From the NCBI RefSeq assembly GCF_023195835.1, contig NZ_CP096199.1:1178001-1242000 (forward strand): a DNA stretch of 64,000 nucleotides, read 5' to 3'. Under the pieces are notes generated by a model that was given only the letters and a program-made list of their open reading frames with translations, was not told where the DNA came from and searched no databases. Source of the stretch: Vibrio sinaloensis (GTDB lineage: Bacteria; Pseudomonadota; Gammaproteobacteria; Enterobacterales; Vibrionaceae). Positions 1-9,819 of this stretch are shown here, one piece after another. The number at the start of each line of letters is the position of its first letter. The first letter of the stretch is position 1. The translations under genes and the position numbers were made by a program.

Positions 1-786
1 TTTAACCACGTATTGCTTTAAGTCGCGAACAATCTGGCAGAAGTCTTGATCTGAGACGCTCGGCGTGACCTTAAGATCGGCTGCTGAGTGCGCATTGGGC
101 AACGCTTTGAGTTTGGCACACTGGCGGCGAATATCCTCGATTCGAGTCTGCAAATGTGCTTTTTGCGCGTTGTCGCCAAATAAAGTGGCTTGCAGTTCAC
201 ATGATTGGGTTTGATGGTCCACAACAAGCAGGGTTTCCGCCACATAAAAGACGTAGTCGGGGCATTGATTGCTTATCTTTGCATCGCCAAGCGGTTCAAA
301 GTTGGCGACTAAGTCATAAGCAAACAGACCGCCGATGAACAGTGCATGCTTGTGCAGATTGCTCAGATCAAAGCTATGTTGAATCAGGCGCAGCGCATCG
401 AATGTTGAGGCTTCGCGTAGTCGAGAATCTTCGTCTAGGCTATCGCAAGGAGGGTTGAAGCGTAGCTCTAATGCGTTGCAATCAAAACTGTGCTCCACGG
501 ATGCGTCAATGTTGGTGCTGATGTGGCTAAGTAGCTTGCGACCATTATCCGTCAGCGCTGTCATTGTGACTTGGTGCCTTTGACAAACGATGCGCACCGC
601 AGAGTCGACAATCAGCAAACTTTTTAAGTCTTGCTTTGAATCGATTTCCGCTGACTCAAGCAACAAGCTGTCCGTTTTGTTTTCACATAAGGTGTGAAAT
701 AACTGGGTTGGATCCTGCGCGTAGGGAGCGTCTGTTCTAAGCAACTCAATCTTGCCTAGTGTTTTGATTTTAATGGCCTTGTTCAC
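1..786 (-). CDS. trpE: Anthranilate synthase component I (5' part, runs off the window)
   Basis: First 262 codons of the large subunit that makes anthranilate from chorismate, the first committed step to tryptophan. The start is GTG at 786, eight bases or so after a strong AGGAGG. The N-terminal region carries an LLLES run at about residues 41-45, matching the conserved LLES motif that binds tryptophan for feedback inhibition in this family. The catalytic chorismate-binding half lies outside the window. It is preceded on the same strand by an attenuator, a Trp-rich leader peptide and a TrpR-type promoter, so the identification is firm and the gene should respond both to TrpR and to charged tRNA-Trp. 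The 3' end is missing only because of the window edge. Confidence 0.95.
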   Translation of the reverse strand, partial: MNKAIKIKTLGKIELLRTDAPYAQDPTQLFHTLCENKTDSLLLESAEIDSKQDLKSLLIVDSAVRIVCQRHQVTMTALTDNGRKLLSHISTNIDASVEHSFDCNALELRFNPPCDSLDEDSRLREASTFDALRLIQHSFDLSNLHKHALFIGGLFAYDLVANFEPLGDAKISNQCPDYVFYVAETLLVVDHQTQSCELQATLFGDNAQKAHLQTRIEDIRRQCAKLKALPNAHSAADLKVTPSVSDQDFCQIVRDLKQYVVK

Positions 787-919
787 AAGACCTCCTTCTA
801 AATATCGTTGTGCTTCCTTGTAACCCCATACTCGCACAAAGCGTTGATTCTCCCAATCAGGTTTTGGTCAAAAATGACCATTGTTTAATCAACGAGGTGT
901 GAGGAAGCCTGCAAAACAA

Positions 920-946
920 AAAAGCCCGCTTGAGCAGCGGGCTTTT
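920..946 (-). terminator. trp attenuator terminator
   Basis: An 11-bp GC-rich stem (arms 920-930 and 936-946, 5-base loop) is followed on the minus strand by a T-rich run at 911-920. It lies between trpL and trpE, where the attenuator hairpin of a trp operon is expected. Confidence 0.92.
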
Positions 947-964
947 AAACATGAATTCTAGTCA

Positions 965-1090
965 TTAAAAGTACACGTTAGCCCACCAAGAACTTGTCCA
1001 AGTGCGCCACCAAGCAAGGTTTGCTGCTGCATGATTTGCGTCATGAGCAACAACTTTTACTTTATGCACTTGGTTAATGTCTTGTAACAT
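965..1090 (-). CDS. trpL: trp operon leader peptide
   Basis: A 41-codon reading frame from ATG at 1090 to TAA at 965 encodes a peptide with five tryptophans: two Trp-Trp pairs and one single Trp (WWRTW and WW near the C-terminus). Trp codons this dense, placed between a TrpR promoter and a terminator hairpin just before trpE, are the signature of attenuation control. When tryptophan is short, ribosomes stall on the Trp codons and the downstream terminator does not form. The peptide is longer than the 14-residue E. coli leader; long leaders are, as far as I recall, normal in Vibrio. Confidence 0.93.
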   Translation of the reverse strand: MLQDINQVHKVKVVAHDANHAAANLAWWRTWTSSWWANVYF

Positions 1091-1122
1091 AGTGAGCCTT
1101 ACATTCAGGTACTTCGTATTTG

Positions 1123-1157
1123 TGTACTAGTTAACTAGTGCAGGGGTAAAAAGTCAA
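1123..1157 (-). promoter_or_regulatory. trp promoter with overlapping TrpR operator
   Basis: The minus strand has a -35 TTGACT (1152-1157), a 17-bp spacer and a -10 TTAACT (1129-1134). The -10 sits inside the perfect 14-bp palindrome ACTAGTTAACTAGT (1126-1139), which is the core of the known E. coli trp operator. Bound TrpR would therefore block RNA polymerase directly. The divergent rnm start is only 35 bp away. Confidence 0.9.
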
Positions 1158-1174
1158 CTAAAAAAACTAAAATT

Positions 1175-2041
1175 ATGCGAATTGATTTACACAGCCATAC
1201 CACAGCTTCTGATGGCCGACTCTCCCCCGAGGCGCTGATTGACCGTGCGCTGAGTTTTAACCTCGAGGTGCTGGCGATCACCGATCATGATAGTGTCGAT
1301 GGCTTACCCCGAGCGCATCAATACATTCGCGACAATCAGCTACCGATTACCCTAATTAATGGCATTGAAATCTCGACGGTGTGGAACAACAAAGACATCC
1401 ATATTGTTGGACTTAACGTCGACCCAGATTCAGCTGCATTGCAACAATTGATTGAGCAACAAAAGCAGCATCGTGTGTCTCGGGCTGAGCTCATTGCTCA
1501 CCGATTACAAAAGGCTACTCGTGAAGGGGTGCTGGACGAGGTAAAACAGATTGCTGGAGAGGCACCCATCACACGGGCACACTTTGCCAAATGGTTAGTT
1601 GATAACGGCTACGCTAAGACCATGCAGCAGGTGTTTAAAAAGTACTTAACTCGCAATAACCCAGGTTATGTTCCCCCTACTTGGTGCTCTATTGACGATG
1701 CGATTGATGCGATTCATGCGGCTGGAGGACAAGCCGTATTGGCCCATCCAGGACGCTACGACCTTACCGCTAAGTGGATCAAACGTTTGCTCAGTGCTTT
1801 TGCCGAAGCGGGTGGGGATGCAATGGAAGTTGCGCAGCCACAACAAGGGCAACAAGAAAGACGCAACTTGGCCGATTATGCTATACAATACAAACTATTA
1901 GCCTCTCAAGGCAGTGACTTTCATTATCCGTCACCTTGGATGGAGCTAGGAAGAAATTTGTGGTTACCAGCAGGTGTCGAACCGGTATGGAAAGATTGGG
2001 GTATTGAGCCTTGTACATCGGACTCCATCAATACCATTTAA
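1175..2041 (+). CDS. rnm: PHP-domain 5'-3' exoribonuclease (RNase AM)
   Basis: 288 aa, the full length of the TrpH/YciV family. The PHP metal-binding motifs are visible: [11 protein letters not shown] near the N-terminus, ITDHD at about 37-41, [14 protein letters not shown] and a C-terminal SDFH. E. coli YciV acts on short RNAs and matures the 5' ends of rRNAs, and also has 3',5'-nucleotide phosphatase activity. The position divergent from trpL matches E. coli. No Shine-Dalgarno sequence is visible before the ATG; the upstream stretch is A-rich, so it may be a leaderless or weakly initiated mRNA. It is followed after 36 bp by yciO and probably forms an operon with it and rluB. Confidence 0.92.
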   Translation: MRIDLHSHTTASDGRLSPEALIDRALSFNLEVLAITDHDSVDGLPRAHQYIRDNQLPITLINGIEISTVWNNKDIHIVGLNVDPDSAALQQLIEQQKQHRVSRAELIAHRLQKATREGVLDEVKQIAGEAPITRAHFAKWLVDNGYAKTMQQVFKKYLTRNNPGYVPPTWCSIDDAIDAIHAAGGQAVLAHPGRYDLTAKWIKRLLSAFAEAGGDAMEVAQPQQGQQERRNLADYAIQYKLLASQGSDFHYPSPWMELGRNLWLPAGVEPVWKDWGIEPCTSDSINTI

Positions 2042-2077
2042 CTATAGAGTCGTGAGACTCGATAATGAGGAATGACA

Positions 2078-2698
2078 ATGAGCCAGTTTTTTTACGTTCA
2101 TCCAGAAAACCCCCAGGCTCGCTTGATCAGTCAGGCTGTGGCAATCATTCGTAACGGTGGGGTGGTCGTTTATCCCACCGACTCAGGCTACGCCCTTGGT
2201 TGCCAGCTTGAAAACAAGCAAGCGTTGGAACGCATCTGCCAGATTCGCCGACTTGACGATAAACATAACTTTACTTTGTTATGCCGTGACTTGTCGGAGC
2301 TTTCTCTTTACGCGCGCGTTGATAACGTGGCGTTTCGTCTATTGAAAAATAATACGCCAGGCCCTTACACCTTCATTTTTAAAGGCACTAAAGAGGTGCC
2401 GCGCCGTTTGATGAACAGCAAGCGTAAAACCATCGGGATTCGTGTCCCTGACAATCGAATTGCTCTCGATTTACTCGAGGCACTGGGTGAGCCGTTGATG
2501 TCGACCTCGCTCATTTTGCCAGGCAGTCAAGTAACGGAGTCAGATCCGGAAGATATTCGCGACAAACTGGAACATGCGGTGGATTGTATTCTCAACGGTG
2601 GGTATCTGGGTGAGCAGCCGACCACAGTGGTCGATTTCAGCGATGGAGACCCTGTGATTGCGCGCATTGGTCAAGGCGATCCGACTCCTTTCGAGTAA
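2078..2698 (+). CDS. yciO: YciO, Sua5/YrdC-family protein
   Basis: About 206 aa, closely matching E. coli YciO along its length (PTDSGYALGC, KNNTPGPYTFI, GIRVPD, STSLILPGS). The Sua5/YrdC/YciO fold binds nucleotide and, in Sua5/TsaC, makes threonylcarbamoyl-adenylate for the t6A modification of tRNA. YciO is a paralogue with weaker or different activity, so the exact reaction is uncertain. I chose ATG 2078 rather than ATG 2072 because GAGG at 2067-2070 is 7 bases from 2078 and only 1 from 2072, and because the family begins MSQFF. Confidence 0.92.
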   Translation: MSQFFYVHPENPQARLISQAVAIIRNGGVVVYPTDSGYALGCQLENKQALERICQIRRLDDKHNFTLLCRDLSELSLYARVDNVAFRLLKNNTPGPYTFIFKGTKEVPRRLMNSKRKTIGIRVPDNRIALDLLEALGEPLMSTSLILPGSQVTESDPEDIRDKLEHAVDCILNGGYLGEQPTTVVDFSDGDPVIARIGQGDPTPFE

Positions 2699-2804
2699 GC
2701 GAAAGTTCGTGATTTTCTCCACACTTTTTGCGATAATGTGCGGCCGCGATTTTGGGTCGCACTTGTTTATTCGACGTCTGAGAAGACGACACATAGGTAG
2801 ATAA

Positions 2805-3740
2805 ATGAACGAAAAACTACAGAAAGTATTGGCTCGAGCTGGTCATGGCTCTCGACGCGAACTAGAAGCTTTGATTAAAGCGGGTCGCGTGAGTGTTAAC
2901 GGTGTTGTGGCTAAGCTTGGTGAACGACTAGAAGATGAAAATGCAGTCGTACGTATCGATGGTCATGTGGTTTCTGCCAAAGCGCAGGAAGAGGTGATCT
3001 GTCGAGTACTGGCGTACTACAAGCCGGAAGGCGAACTGTGTACTCGTCATGACCCAGAAGGTCGTCGCACTGTATTTGACCGTCTGCCTAAGATCCGAGG
3101 CTCGCGCTGGATTTCCGTCGGCCGTCTGGATGCTAACACCTCTGGCTTGTTGCTGTTTACCACTGATGGTGAGCTAGCGAACCGACTGATGCACCCAAGT
3201 CGTCAAGTCGAACGTGAGTATCTGGTACGCGTGTTTGGCGAAGTGACTGAACAGAAAGTGAAGAACTTGGTTCGCGGTGTAGAGCTAGAAGACGGCATGG
3301 CGCGTTTTGAAGACGTCGTTTATGCGGGTGGTGATGGCATGAACCACACCTTCTATGTGGCGATCAATGAAGGTCGTAACCGTGAAGTTCGTCGTTTGTG
3401 GGAGTCTCAAGATACCACAGTGAGCCGTTTGAAGCGTGTTCGCTACGGGGATATCTATCTAGACAAAAAACTACCACGCGGTGGTTGGATGGAGCTTACG
3501 CTTAAAGAGGTCAACTACTTGCGCGAGTTGGTCGAGTTGCGCCCTGAAAAACAAACCTTATTGGACGAAAGCAAAGCGAACTCATCACGCAAGCGTGAAC
3601 GTTCACGTAGCCAGAAAATCCGCCGGGCGGTGAAACGCCATGAAGAGCGCGTAAACAGTGGTGGCCGTAGTAATAACCCGTCGCGCCGCAAGCCTAACAA
3701 GAGCGCGGGTCAACAAAACTCAAGAAGTAAGCAGAGATAA
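2805..3740 (+). CDS. rluB: 23S rRNA pseudouridine(2605) synthase
   Basis: 311 aa. An N-terminal S4 RNA-binding domain (about 1-60, [12 protein letters not shown]) is followed by an RsuA/RluB-type pseudouridine synthase domain with the catalytic motif [17 protein letters not shown]. It isomerises one uridine in helix 89-93 of 23S rRNA. The C-terminal 60 residues or so are a low-complexity tail rich in Arg, Lys, Ser and Asn, typical of RluB and presumably RNA-binding. Its own promoter may lie in the 107 bp after yciO, where GATAATG resembles a -10. A strong terminator follows the gene. Confidence 0.94.
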   Translation: MNEKLQKVLARAGHGSRRELEALIKAGRVSVNGVVAKLGERLEDENAVVRIDGHVVSAKAQEEVICRVLAYYKPEGELCTRHDPEGRRTVFDRLPKIRGSRWISVGRLDANTSGLLLFTTDGELANRLMHPSRQVEREYLVRVFGEVTEQKVKNLVRGVELEDGMARFEDVVYAGGDGMNHTFYVAINEGRNREVRRLWESQDTTVSRLKRVRYGDIYLDKKLPRGGWMELTLKEVNYLRELVELRPEKQTLLDESKANSSRKRERSRSQKIRRAVKRHEERVNSGGRSNNPSRRKPNKSAGQQNSRSKQR

Positions 3741-3762
3741 TTCTGCTAATGGTACAAGCTTC

Positions 3763-3793
3763 AAAAAGCAGCGATGAACTCGCTGCTTTTTTT
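3763..3793 (+). terminator. rluB terminator
   Basis: An A-flanked stem (AGCAGCGA / TCGCTGCT) with a 5-base loop is followed by seven T. It ends the rnm-yciO-rluB unit. The remaining 180 bp before the next gene should hold that gene's promoter; I see no firm boxes there. Confidence 0.9.
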
Positions 3794-3978
3794 ATGCTTT
3801 TTGTTCGAGTTGGCGCATCTTTGTTGAACAAGATATAAAATTGATAGGTAGCGCAAAACATTCATCGGCCAAATTGGTAAGCTACGGTTTTCGCACTACA
3901 ATCATGCAATGGAGGCACTGATTGACGGATATGAAACAATTTGATTCATACAGCGATAGGTAGGGACACCCGCATTAA

Positions 3979-6258
3979 ATGGCTTTCATCAAGAAAAATA
4001 TTTGGCTAGCGTTTTACTTTATCACTTTCGTCTGGACGTTAGCGTCTACAGTCGCCGCTTATCTGTCTTATCAGAGCTCCTATCAAGATGTGACCAGCGC
4101 ACAAGTTAACTTAACTAAGTTGACCGCCAACGCTTTTGACGCGTCACTCACGCAATACCGCACTATCTTAAACTTGGTTGGAACAGACCTGCTGCGTTTC
4201 GATGTTGAAGCGGACACCGAGCACACGCGACAACTGCTTGACTCGACGGTCAGTTTGGACAAGTCAATTCTTGCGGTGGAGCTGTATCATCTTGATGGTC
4301 GCCCCATCACCAGCTCTACGTCGAACAATGCGAGTCGTATAAACAACCCTCTTTATCGCCCACAAACACGGGATAGCTTCCAGCAAACGTTGAAGACCAA
4401 TAAAACCGTCATTGGACGTACCTATTATAAAAGTACTCTCGGTGAACTGATTATTCCGTTTCGTAAACAAATGTATGACCAAAACGGTAATCCGAAGTTT
4501 GTGTTGTCGATTCTGGTCTCGTTGAAAGAAGGTTTCGAATACTTCTACGCCTACCGCGATCAAGGCTTTGGCAGTGACTTTGATATCTATCTTTACCGCG
4601 AAGAAGATAGGTTTTATCAGATTGCGCCTAAAGATAAGATCTATCAAGCGAACAGCTATCGCTACCAACTGCGTCAATCTGAAGTGGATTTGAGTGTTGC
4701 GCGGCTCGAGAAAAAGTCTGGCCTCGATTATGAGCAGATTAAGTTGAACAGTGACATAGTGGTTAATCAGTTAGAAAACCCTAAACGCAAAACAATCGGG
4801 GCGGCGACCTATATTGATAGCTATAAACTGTGGGTCGTGAGTGAAATTAACAAAAGCATGGTGATTGACAGTTTTCTTGCTAAGTTACCAGTTATCGTTG
4901 GTTTATACATCGTTGCCAATAGCGTTATGTTCTTACTGTTTCGAAGTATTGCACATAACGAGCGACGCAAGCAGCAAGAGTTGAGCTATCAAGCCAACCA
5001 CGACTATCTTACTGGCATCGCCAACCGATTCTGTTTGGAGCATCACCTCTCAGAGCTCAGTCGCAGTAAGAGTTTCAGCATGATCCTGCTTAATGTCGAC
5101 AGCTTTAAGTTGGTCAACGACAACTTTGGTAATCAGGCGGGGGACGCGGTGCTGAAAAGCATTGCCAAACGCCTGCACCAGTTCGCCACCGAGGAAGCAC
5201 GGTTGTTTCGCTCGGGCGGTGACGAATTTACCATAGTGACTCACCTGACTGATCCGCAAGCACTGACGGAACTATGTCGAGGCGCCAGTGAGACCTTTAT
5301 CGAGCCGTTTTACTATCGTGGTGCCGAGATTGCGCTTGAATGCACCATCAGTGTTGCAACCAGTGAAGAGTGCGATTGGGACATTGAATCGGTCAAACGC
5401 AATGTGGGCTTGGCGATGCACTATGCCAAACAGACGCGCAGCAAGCTCACTTTCTATCAAGCTCGTTTCCTTGAGCAATACATCGAGCAACATCGCATTG
5501 AGCTGGAACTGAAACAGGCGATTCAGCGTGGTGAACTGTCGATGGCTTATCAGCCACAAATTAATACTCAAGGCGAGTTAAAAGGTGTGGAAGCCTTGGT
5601 TCGCTGGCACAGTACAGAGCTTGGGTTTGTGCCGCCTGACAAGTTCATCCATGTGGCGGAAAACTGTGGTTACATGCCTATTTTAGGCGATTTTATCTTA
5701 AGCCAAACACTCATAGATATGGCGCAGTTAACGGAGAAAACCGGTGCGCAGTTGGATGTGGCGATTAACGTCTCTGTGAAACAGTTACAGGATTACGATT
5801 TTGTTGAAACGGTAAAATCAGAGCTGAGCAAACATCAATTTGATCCGCATAATCTGATCTTAGAAGTCACGGAGAGTGTGTTTGCGGAAGACGTCGATAA
5901 GTTGGTAATGCTACTTAATGATTTGAAAAAGCACGCCATTCGAATCTCGCTGGACGACTTTGGTACCGGGTACTCTTCGTTAAGCTTGCTAAAACACCTG
6001 CCCATCTGTGAAGTGAAGATAGACAAAAGCTTTGTTTCAGACATGCTAAGTAGTGATAAATCTTATTCTATGCTGGCTGGCGTGATCAGTTTGGCTAAGC
6101 GATTAAACATGAAAACGGTCGCGGAAGGGGTAGAGTCGGCAGAAGAAGTGGCGGTATTGCGCCAACTAGGCTGCGACATGTTTCAAGGCTATCACTTTGC
6201 CAAGCCAATGAGCTTGGATGCGCTGTGTGATTTTGTAGAGCAGCAACAAACGGTATGA
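3979..6258 (+). CDS. Membrane GGDEF-EAL protein (c-di-GMP turnover)
   Basis: 759 aa. The N-terminus has a membrane segment (about 8-28), a roughly 270-residue periplasmic sensor region and a second membrane segment (about 298-322). Next come a GGDEF domain (DYLTGIANR start, RSGGDEF at about 411-417) and an EAL domain (EALVRW from 538, DDFGTGYSSL, KIDKSFV, AEGVES). Both signature motifs are intact, so it could make or degrade cyclic di-GMP. The product inhibition site RxxD is absent before GGDEF, and the EAL catalytic residues look complete, which favours phosphodiesterase or dual activity. The periplasmic part resembles a dCache-type ligand sensor, but I cannot name a ligand. It is a single-gene unit ending in a hairpin. 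Confidence 0.93.
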   Translation: MAFIKKNIWLAFYFITFVWTLASTVAAYLSYQSSYQDVTSAQVNLTKLTANAFDASLTQYRTILNLVGTDLLRFDVEADTEHTRQLLDSTVSLDKSILAVELYHLDGRPITSSTSNNASRINNPLYRPQTRDSFQQTLKTNKTVIGRTYYKSTLGELIIPFRKQMYDQNGNPKFVLSILVSLKEGFEYFYAYRDQGFGSDFDIYLYREEDRFYQIAPKDKIYQANSYRYQLRQSEVDLSVARLEKKSGLDYEQIKLNSDIVVNQLENPKRKTIGAATYIDSYKLWVVSEINKSMVIDSFLAKLPVIVGLYIVANSVMFLLFRSIAHNERRKQQELSYQANHDYLTGIANRFCLEHHLSELSRSKSFSMILLNVDSFKLVNDNFGNQAGDAVLKSIAKRLHQFATEEARLFRSGGDEFTIVTHLTDPQALTELCRGASETFIEPFYYRGAEIALECTISVATSEECDWDIESVKRNVGLAMHYAKQTRSKLTFYQARFLEQYIEQHRIELELKQAIQRGELSMAYQPQINTQGELKGVEALVRWHSTELGFVPPDKFIHVAENCGYMPILGDFILSQTLIDMAQLTEKTGAQLDVAINVSVKQLQDYDFVETVKSELSKHQFDPHNLILEVTESVFAEDVDKLVMLLNDLKKHAIRISLDDFGTGYSSLSLLKHLPICEVKIDKSFVSDMLSSDKSYSMLAGVISLAKRLNMKTVAEGVESAEEVAVLRQLGCDMFQGYHFAKPMSLDALCDFVEQQQTV

Positions 6259-6288
6259 CGTCGGCAATCAATAGTTACCGACGTCTTT
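6257..6288 (+). terminator. Terminator of the GGDEF-EAL gene
   Basis: An 8-bp stem GACGTCGG (6257-6264) / CCGACGTC (6278-6285) followed by TTTTGTTT. Its left arm overlaps the stop codon of the upstream gene. Confidence 0.75.
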
Positions 6289-6306
6289 TGTTTAAAGGTT
6301 AGGGGG

Positions 6307-8028
6307 TTAAAGGGTCTGGGTTAATTGGAAGTAGCGACCTTGCTTGTCAAGCAACGCCTGATGGCTACCACACTCAACCACTTGCCCTTGCTCGAGAAGA
6401 CAAATAGTGTCCATCTGATCGAGGTTCACCAAACGGTGAGTTATAAAGATCACGGTCTTTCCGACAAAATGCTGCTCAAACAGCGCCATTATTTGCTGCT
6501 CAGTTTGTTTGTCCAGACCTTCTGTCGGTTCGTCCAGCAGCAGGATAGGCGCATTGTGCAGCAGAGCGCGGGCAATACCAATCCGACGTTTTTCGCCTCC
6601 AGAAAGCTGTCGACCGCCATCGCCTAGCCAAGCATCCAGTCCGTCATCATCGGCTAGTTTCTCCAAACCCACCTTAGTGAGTATTTCAACCAAGGTTTGG
6701 TCTTGTGCTTGAGGGCTTGCCATCAACAGATTATCGCGCAAGGTACCATTGAGAATATCGACCCGTTGGCTAACGACGCTGATCGCTTGGCGCAGTTGAG
6801 ATTCACTCCACTGTTGCAAAGGTTTACCGGCTATTTGAACTTGCCCTTGATCCACGTCCCAATAGCGATTGAGCAGCTGGATCAAGGTCGATTTACCTGA
6901 GCCAGTTTGACCAACAATCGCAACACGATGCTGAGCAGGAATGTGCAAGTCTATTTGTTTGAGTACCGGCGCGTTTGTTTCAGGGTAGCTGAACGATACG
7001 GACTGGTAGTCAATGGTGTAATTTGCATCGTGCACCACATCTTGCGCTGGGAAAGTGACCTCAGGCTCCGCTAGTGTGATCTCATTGAGTCGACGGGCAG
7101 AGGTCAGTGTCTGCCCTAAGTGTTGGAATGCACCCGCGATAGGCATCAGCAGTTCCACACTCGCCATGGTGGCAAAGACTACTAGGGCCACCATAGGATC
7201 CGGTGGGTTACCACCAACACCGTCTGCCGCGACCCACAACATCAGCACCAGAGTCCAGCCATTCGCGAGTAGCAACAGCGCTTGCGCCAGACCCGAGAAG
7301 TGCGCATTGAAAAGCTGATTTTTTAGCAGATGCTGTTGTGCGTTGAAGATCAGATAACGATAGCGTTTTTCGGCGCCAAATAGCGTCAATTCACTGTAAC
7401 CTTGCAACCAATCCAGAGTGGCAATTCTGAGCTGAGCGCGGTTGTGGGTCAGATCTTGGCCGTTGTTTTTACCAAGCTTGTAAAACACGATTGGCCATGT
7501 CAGTAGTAACGCCAACAACACAGCGCCCAGTATCAACCCCAACTGGAGATCAAACCAACTAACCAAAGCGGTCAATCCAAGGATGCCCAGTGTCCCCACT
7601 ACCATAGGGCTAACTAGACGCAGGTATACATGGTCCATCGCATCGATGTCGGCGACCAAGCGATTGAGTAGGTCGGCATCGCGCAAATTGGATACTCGAC
7701 CCGGGATAAGCGGAGCGAGTTTGGCAAAAAAGAAGGTACGCAGGTCGGTGAGCAGTTTAAAGGTAGCGTTGTGGCTGACTACGCGCTCGCCCCAACGTCC
7801 AGCGGTACGTCCCATTGCAAAACCGCGCACAAATGCGCCTGGCAGCATGTAATTAAAGGTCTCACGGGCAATGGTTAAACCTGCCACCGCAGCCGCTGAT
7901 AAAAACCAACCAGAAAGCGTGAGCAGCCCAATCGATGCGGCGACAGTAAGAAACGCCAGCAACATACCGAGCGATAGCCCGAACCAATGTTTTTTGTAAA
8001 GTTTGAGGTAGGGAAGAAGGTCACGCAT
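6307..8028 (-). CDS. cydC: Thiol/glutathione ABC exporter, subunit CydC
   Basis: 573 aa from ATG 8028, matching the E. coli CydC start MRxLLPYL. It is a fused ABC exporter: six membrane helices (about 1-320), then a nucleotide-binding domain with Walker A GQTGSGKST, signature LSGGEKRRIG, Walker B LLLDEPTEGLD and a H-loop in FITHR. CydDC is a heterodimer that moves cysteine and glutathione to the periplasm and is needed to assemble cytochrome bd and c-type cytochromes. Its start overlaps the cydD end by 8 bases (ATGCGTGA), so the two are translationally coupled. A longer frame upstream of 8028 lies within cydD and is not the likely start. Confidence 0.95.
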   Translation of the reverse strand: MRDLLPYLKLYKKHWFGLSLGMLLAFLTVAASIGLLTLSGWFLSAAAVAGLTIARETFNYMLPGAFVRGFAMGRTAGRWGERVVSHNATFKLLTDLRTFFFAKLAPLIPGRVSNLRDADLLNRLVADIDAMDHVYLRLVSPMVVGTLGILGLTALVSWFDLQLGLILGAVLLALLLTWPIVFYKLGKNNGQDLTHNRAQLRIATLDWLQGYSELTLFGAEKRYRYLIFNAQQHLLKNQLFNAHFSGLAQALLLLANGWTLVLMLWVAADGVGGNPPDPMVALVVFATMASVELLMPIAGAFQHLGQTLTSARRLNEITLAEPEVTFPAQDVVHDANYTIDYQSVSFSYPETNAPVLKQIDLHIPAQHRVAIVGQTGSGKSTLIQLLNRYWDVDQGQVQIAGKPLQQWSESQLRQAISVVSQRVDILNGTLRDNLLMASPQAQDQTLVEILTKVGLEKLADDDGLDAWLGDGGRQLSGGEKRRIGIARALLHNAPILLLDEPTEGLDKQTEQQIMALFEQHFVGKTVIFITHRLVNLDQMDTICLLEQGQVVECGSHQALLDKQGRYFQLTQTL

Positions 8029-9808
8029 CAAGATTCCCCTTATTAGCTTGATTGATGGCATGACTGGATGCCAGCATATGTTTGAACAGGCCTTCTTGTT
8101 GAGCCAGTGAGTCAAAGCTGCCTTGTTGTACCAACTGACCATCTTGCATGACCAAGATTTGGTCGACGTTTTGCAGCGGCGTGAGTTGATGAGTCACCAT
8201 CAATGCGGTTTTGTTAGCAATTTGCTGTTCTAACCCTTGCATCACCAATTGTTCGCTACGAGCATCTAAGCTGGCGGTCGGCTCATCCAGTAACCAGAAT
8301 TGACCACCTTGAATCATGGCCCGAGCAAGGGCTAGACGTTGCGCTTGCCCAACCGATAAGCCTCCAGAGCGGTCACTGATGGTGTAGTCTAGGCCGTGCT
8401 TGTCAACAAACTCTGCAGCAAAGGACTCTTTGAGAGCGTGTTGGATTTGCTGTTCATCGACCTTTGGTTTACCGAGCGTCACGTTGTCGCGAATGGTCCC
8501 ATGCAGGAGGAGCGGATTTTGCCCCACCCAACTGATATGGCGTCGCCAATCATCTAGGTCGAGCTCGCGCCTTTCGACACCATTAATCTTGAGTGACCCT
8601 TGGTAGGGAAGAAATCCGAGTAACGCGTTCACTAAGCTGGTTTTGCCAGCGCCACTAGGCCCAACGAGCGCAGTGGTTTGAGTTGGATGCAGAGTAAAGC
8701 TGATTGGCCCTACCAAGGTTTTGCCCTGTGGAGATAAAACCATCAGATCATTGGCCTCGATTCGAATCGATGGCTCGCCAGGCAGAGGCTCTTGACCATT
8801 CCCTACCGTGGCAACGTCGGTCTCTAGGAAATCAACGATACTTTCAGCAGCACCCACCGCTTGTTGCTTAGCGTGATAAAAGGTACCCAGGTCGCGCAGC
8901 GGCTGATAAAACTCTGGAGCCAATACCAGAATGAACAAGCCGGAAAACAGCGTAACGCCTAGCCCGTAGTCACCAAAATTGAGTTCGCCGATAAAAGCGA
9001 AGCCAAAATAGACGGCGGTTAGCGCAATCGAAATAGAGGTAAAGAACTCGAGAACCGCAGAAGAGAGAAACGCTATTTTCAACACGTCCATAGTACGCGT
9101 GCGAAATACCTCTGAGGCACCACGCATCACTTCTGTTTCTGCCTGAGTGCGATCAAAAAGCCGAATGGTGGTCATTGCCTGCAAGCGGTCATAAAAGTGA
9201 CCAGACAAGCGTTGCAGGGCTTTGAAATTTTTGCGGTTTGCGTCGGCGGCTTTCATGCCAACCAAAGCCATAAACAAAGGAACCAAAGGCGCGGTCAGCA
9301 AGAAGATTAGGCCAGCAGCCCAGTTAACCGGGAACACCACAATAAGAATCACGAACGGGATCAACACCGACAGAGACATCTGCGGCAAATAGCGAGCGAA
9401 AAAGTCTTGCATGTCTTCCACTTGTTCGAGCAACAGTGTTGCCCAAGCGCCAGCGGGTTTGCCTTTGATGTATGCGGGCCCAAGCTCGCGCAGTTTGTCG
9501 AAGATAAGCTGACGAATATAGACACGGACTTGTTCACCACAGCGATAGCCAGCGATTTCTCTGCCCCAAGAGCACAAAGCGCGCAATGCGATGACGACGG
9601 CCAAACCGACAAAGTGCATGACTAACTGCGACTTGTCGACCTGTTCAATGATTAACTGGTGCAAAATTGTGGCCAGCAAAGCTGCTTGAGCCAGAAGAAA
9701 GAGGCTAGAGAGTACGCCAAGGCCTACCGCAATCATAAGCCAGCGTTTAGCGAGCTTACTTTGCTGTTTAAGCCACAAATTCAAGCTGCGTTGTTTCTTT
9801 TTGTCCAT
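8021..9808 (-). CDS. cydD: Thiol/glutathione ABC exporter, subunit CydD
   Basis: 595 aa, close to the 588 aa of E. coli CydD. A transmembrane domain (about 20-320) precedes an ATP-binding domain with Walker A GPSGAGKTS, signature SVGQAQRLALARA and Walker B WLLDEPTASLD. It partners CydC, which overlaps its 3' end. The gene lies 112 bp after trxB, separated from it by a terminator and a promoter-like sequence, so cydDC is probably its own transcription unit. A good match to a Fur box lies between that promoter and the start codon, which would tie the exporter to iron status. In E. coli cydD is likewise close to trxB. Confidence 0.95.
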   Translation of the reverse strand: MDKKKQRSLNLWLKQQSKLAKRWLMIAVGLGVLSSLFLLAQAALLATILHQLIIEQVDKSQLVMHFVGLAVVIALRALCSWGREIAGYRCGEQVRVYIRQLIFDKLRELGPAYIKGKPAGAWATLLLEQVEDMQDFFARYLPQMSLSVLIPFVILIVVFPVNWAAGLIFLLTAPLVPLFMALVGMKAADANRKNFKALQRLSGHFYDRLQAMTTIRLFDRTQAETEVMRGASEVFRTRTMDVLKIAFLSSAVLEFFTSISIALTAVYFGFAFIGELNFGDYGLGVTLFSGLFILVLAPEFYQPLRDLGTFYHAKQQAVGAAESIVDFLETDVATVGNGQEPLPGEPSIRIEANDLMVLSPQGKTLVGPISFTLHPTQTTALVGPSGAGKTSLVNALLGFLPYQGSLKINGVERRELDLDDWRRHISWVGQNPLLLHGTIRDNVTLGKPKVDEQQIQHALKESFAAEFVDKHGLDYTISDRSGGLSVGQAQRLALARAMIQGGQFWLLDEPTASLDARSEQLVMQGLEQQIANKTALMVTHQLTPLQNVDQILVMQDGQLVQQGSFDSLAQQEGLFKHMLASSHAINQANKGNLDA

Positions 9809-9819
9809 CGTGAAGGCTT

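Noticed and set aside
4264..4677. 137-codon frame antisense to the GGDEF-EAL sensor region
   Set aside because: No ribosome-binding site, overlaps a confident gene.
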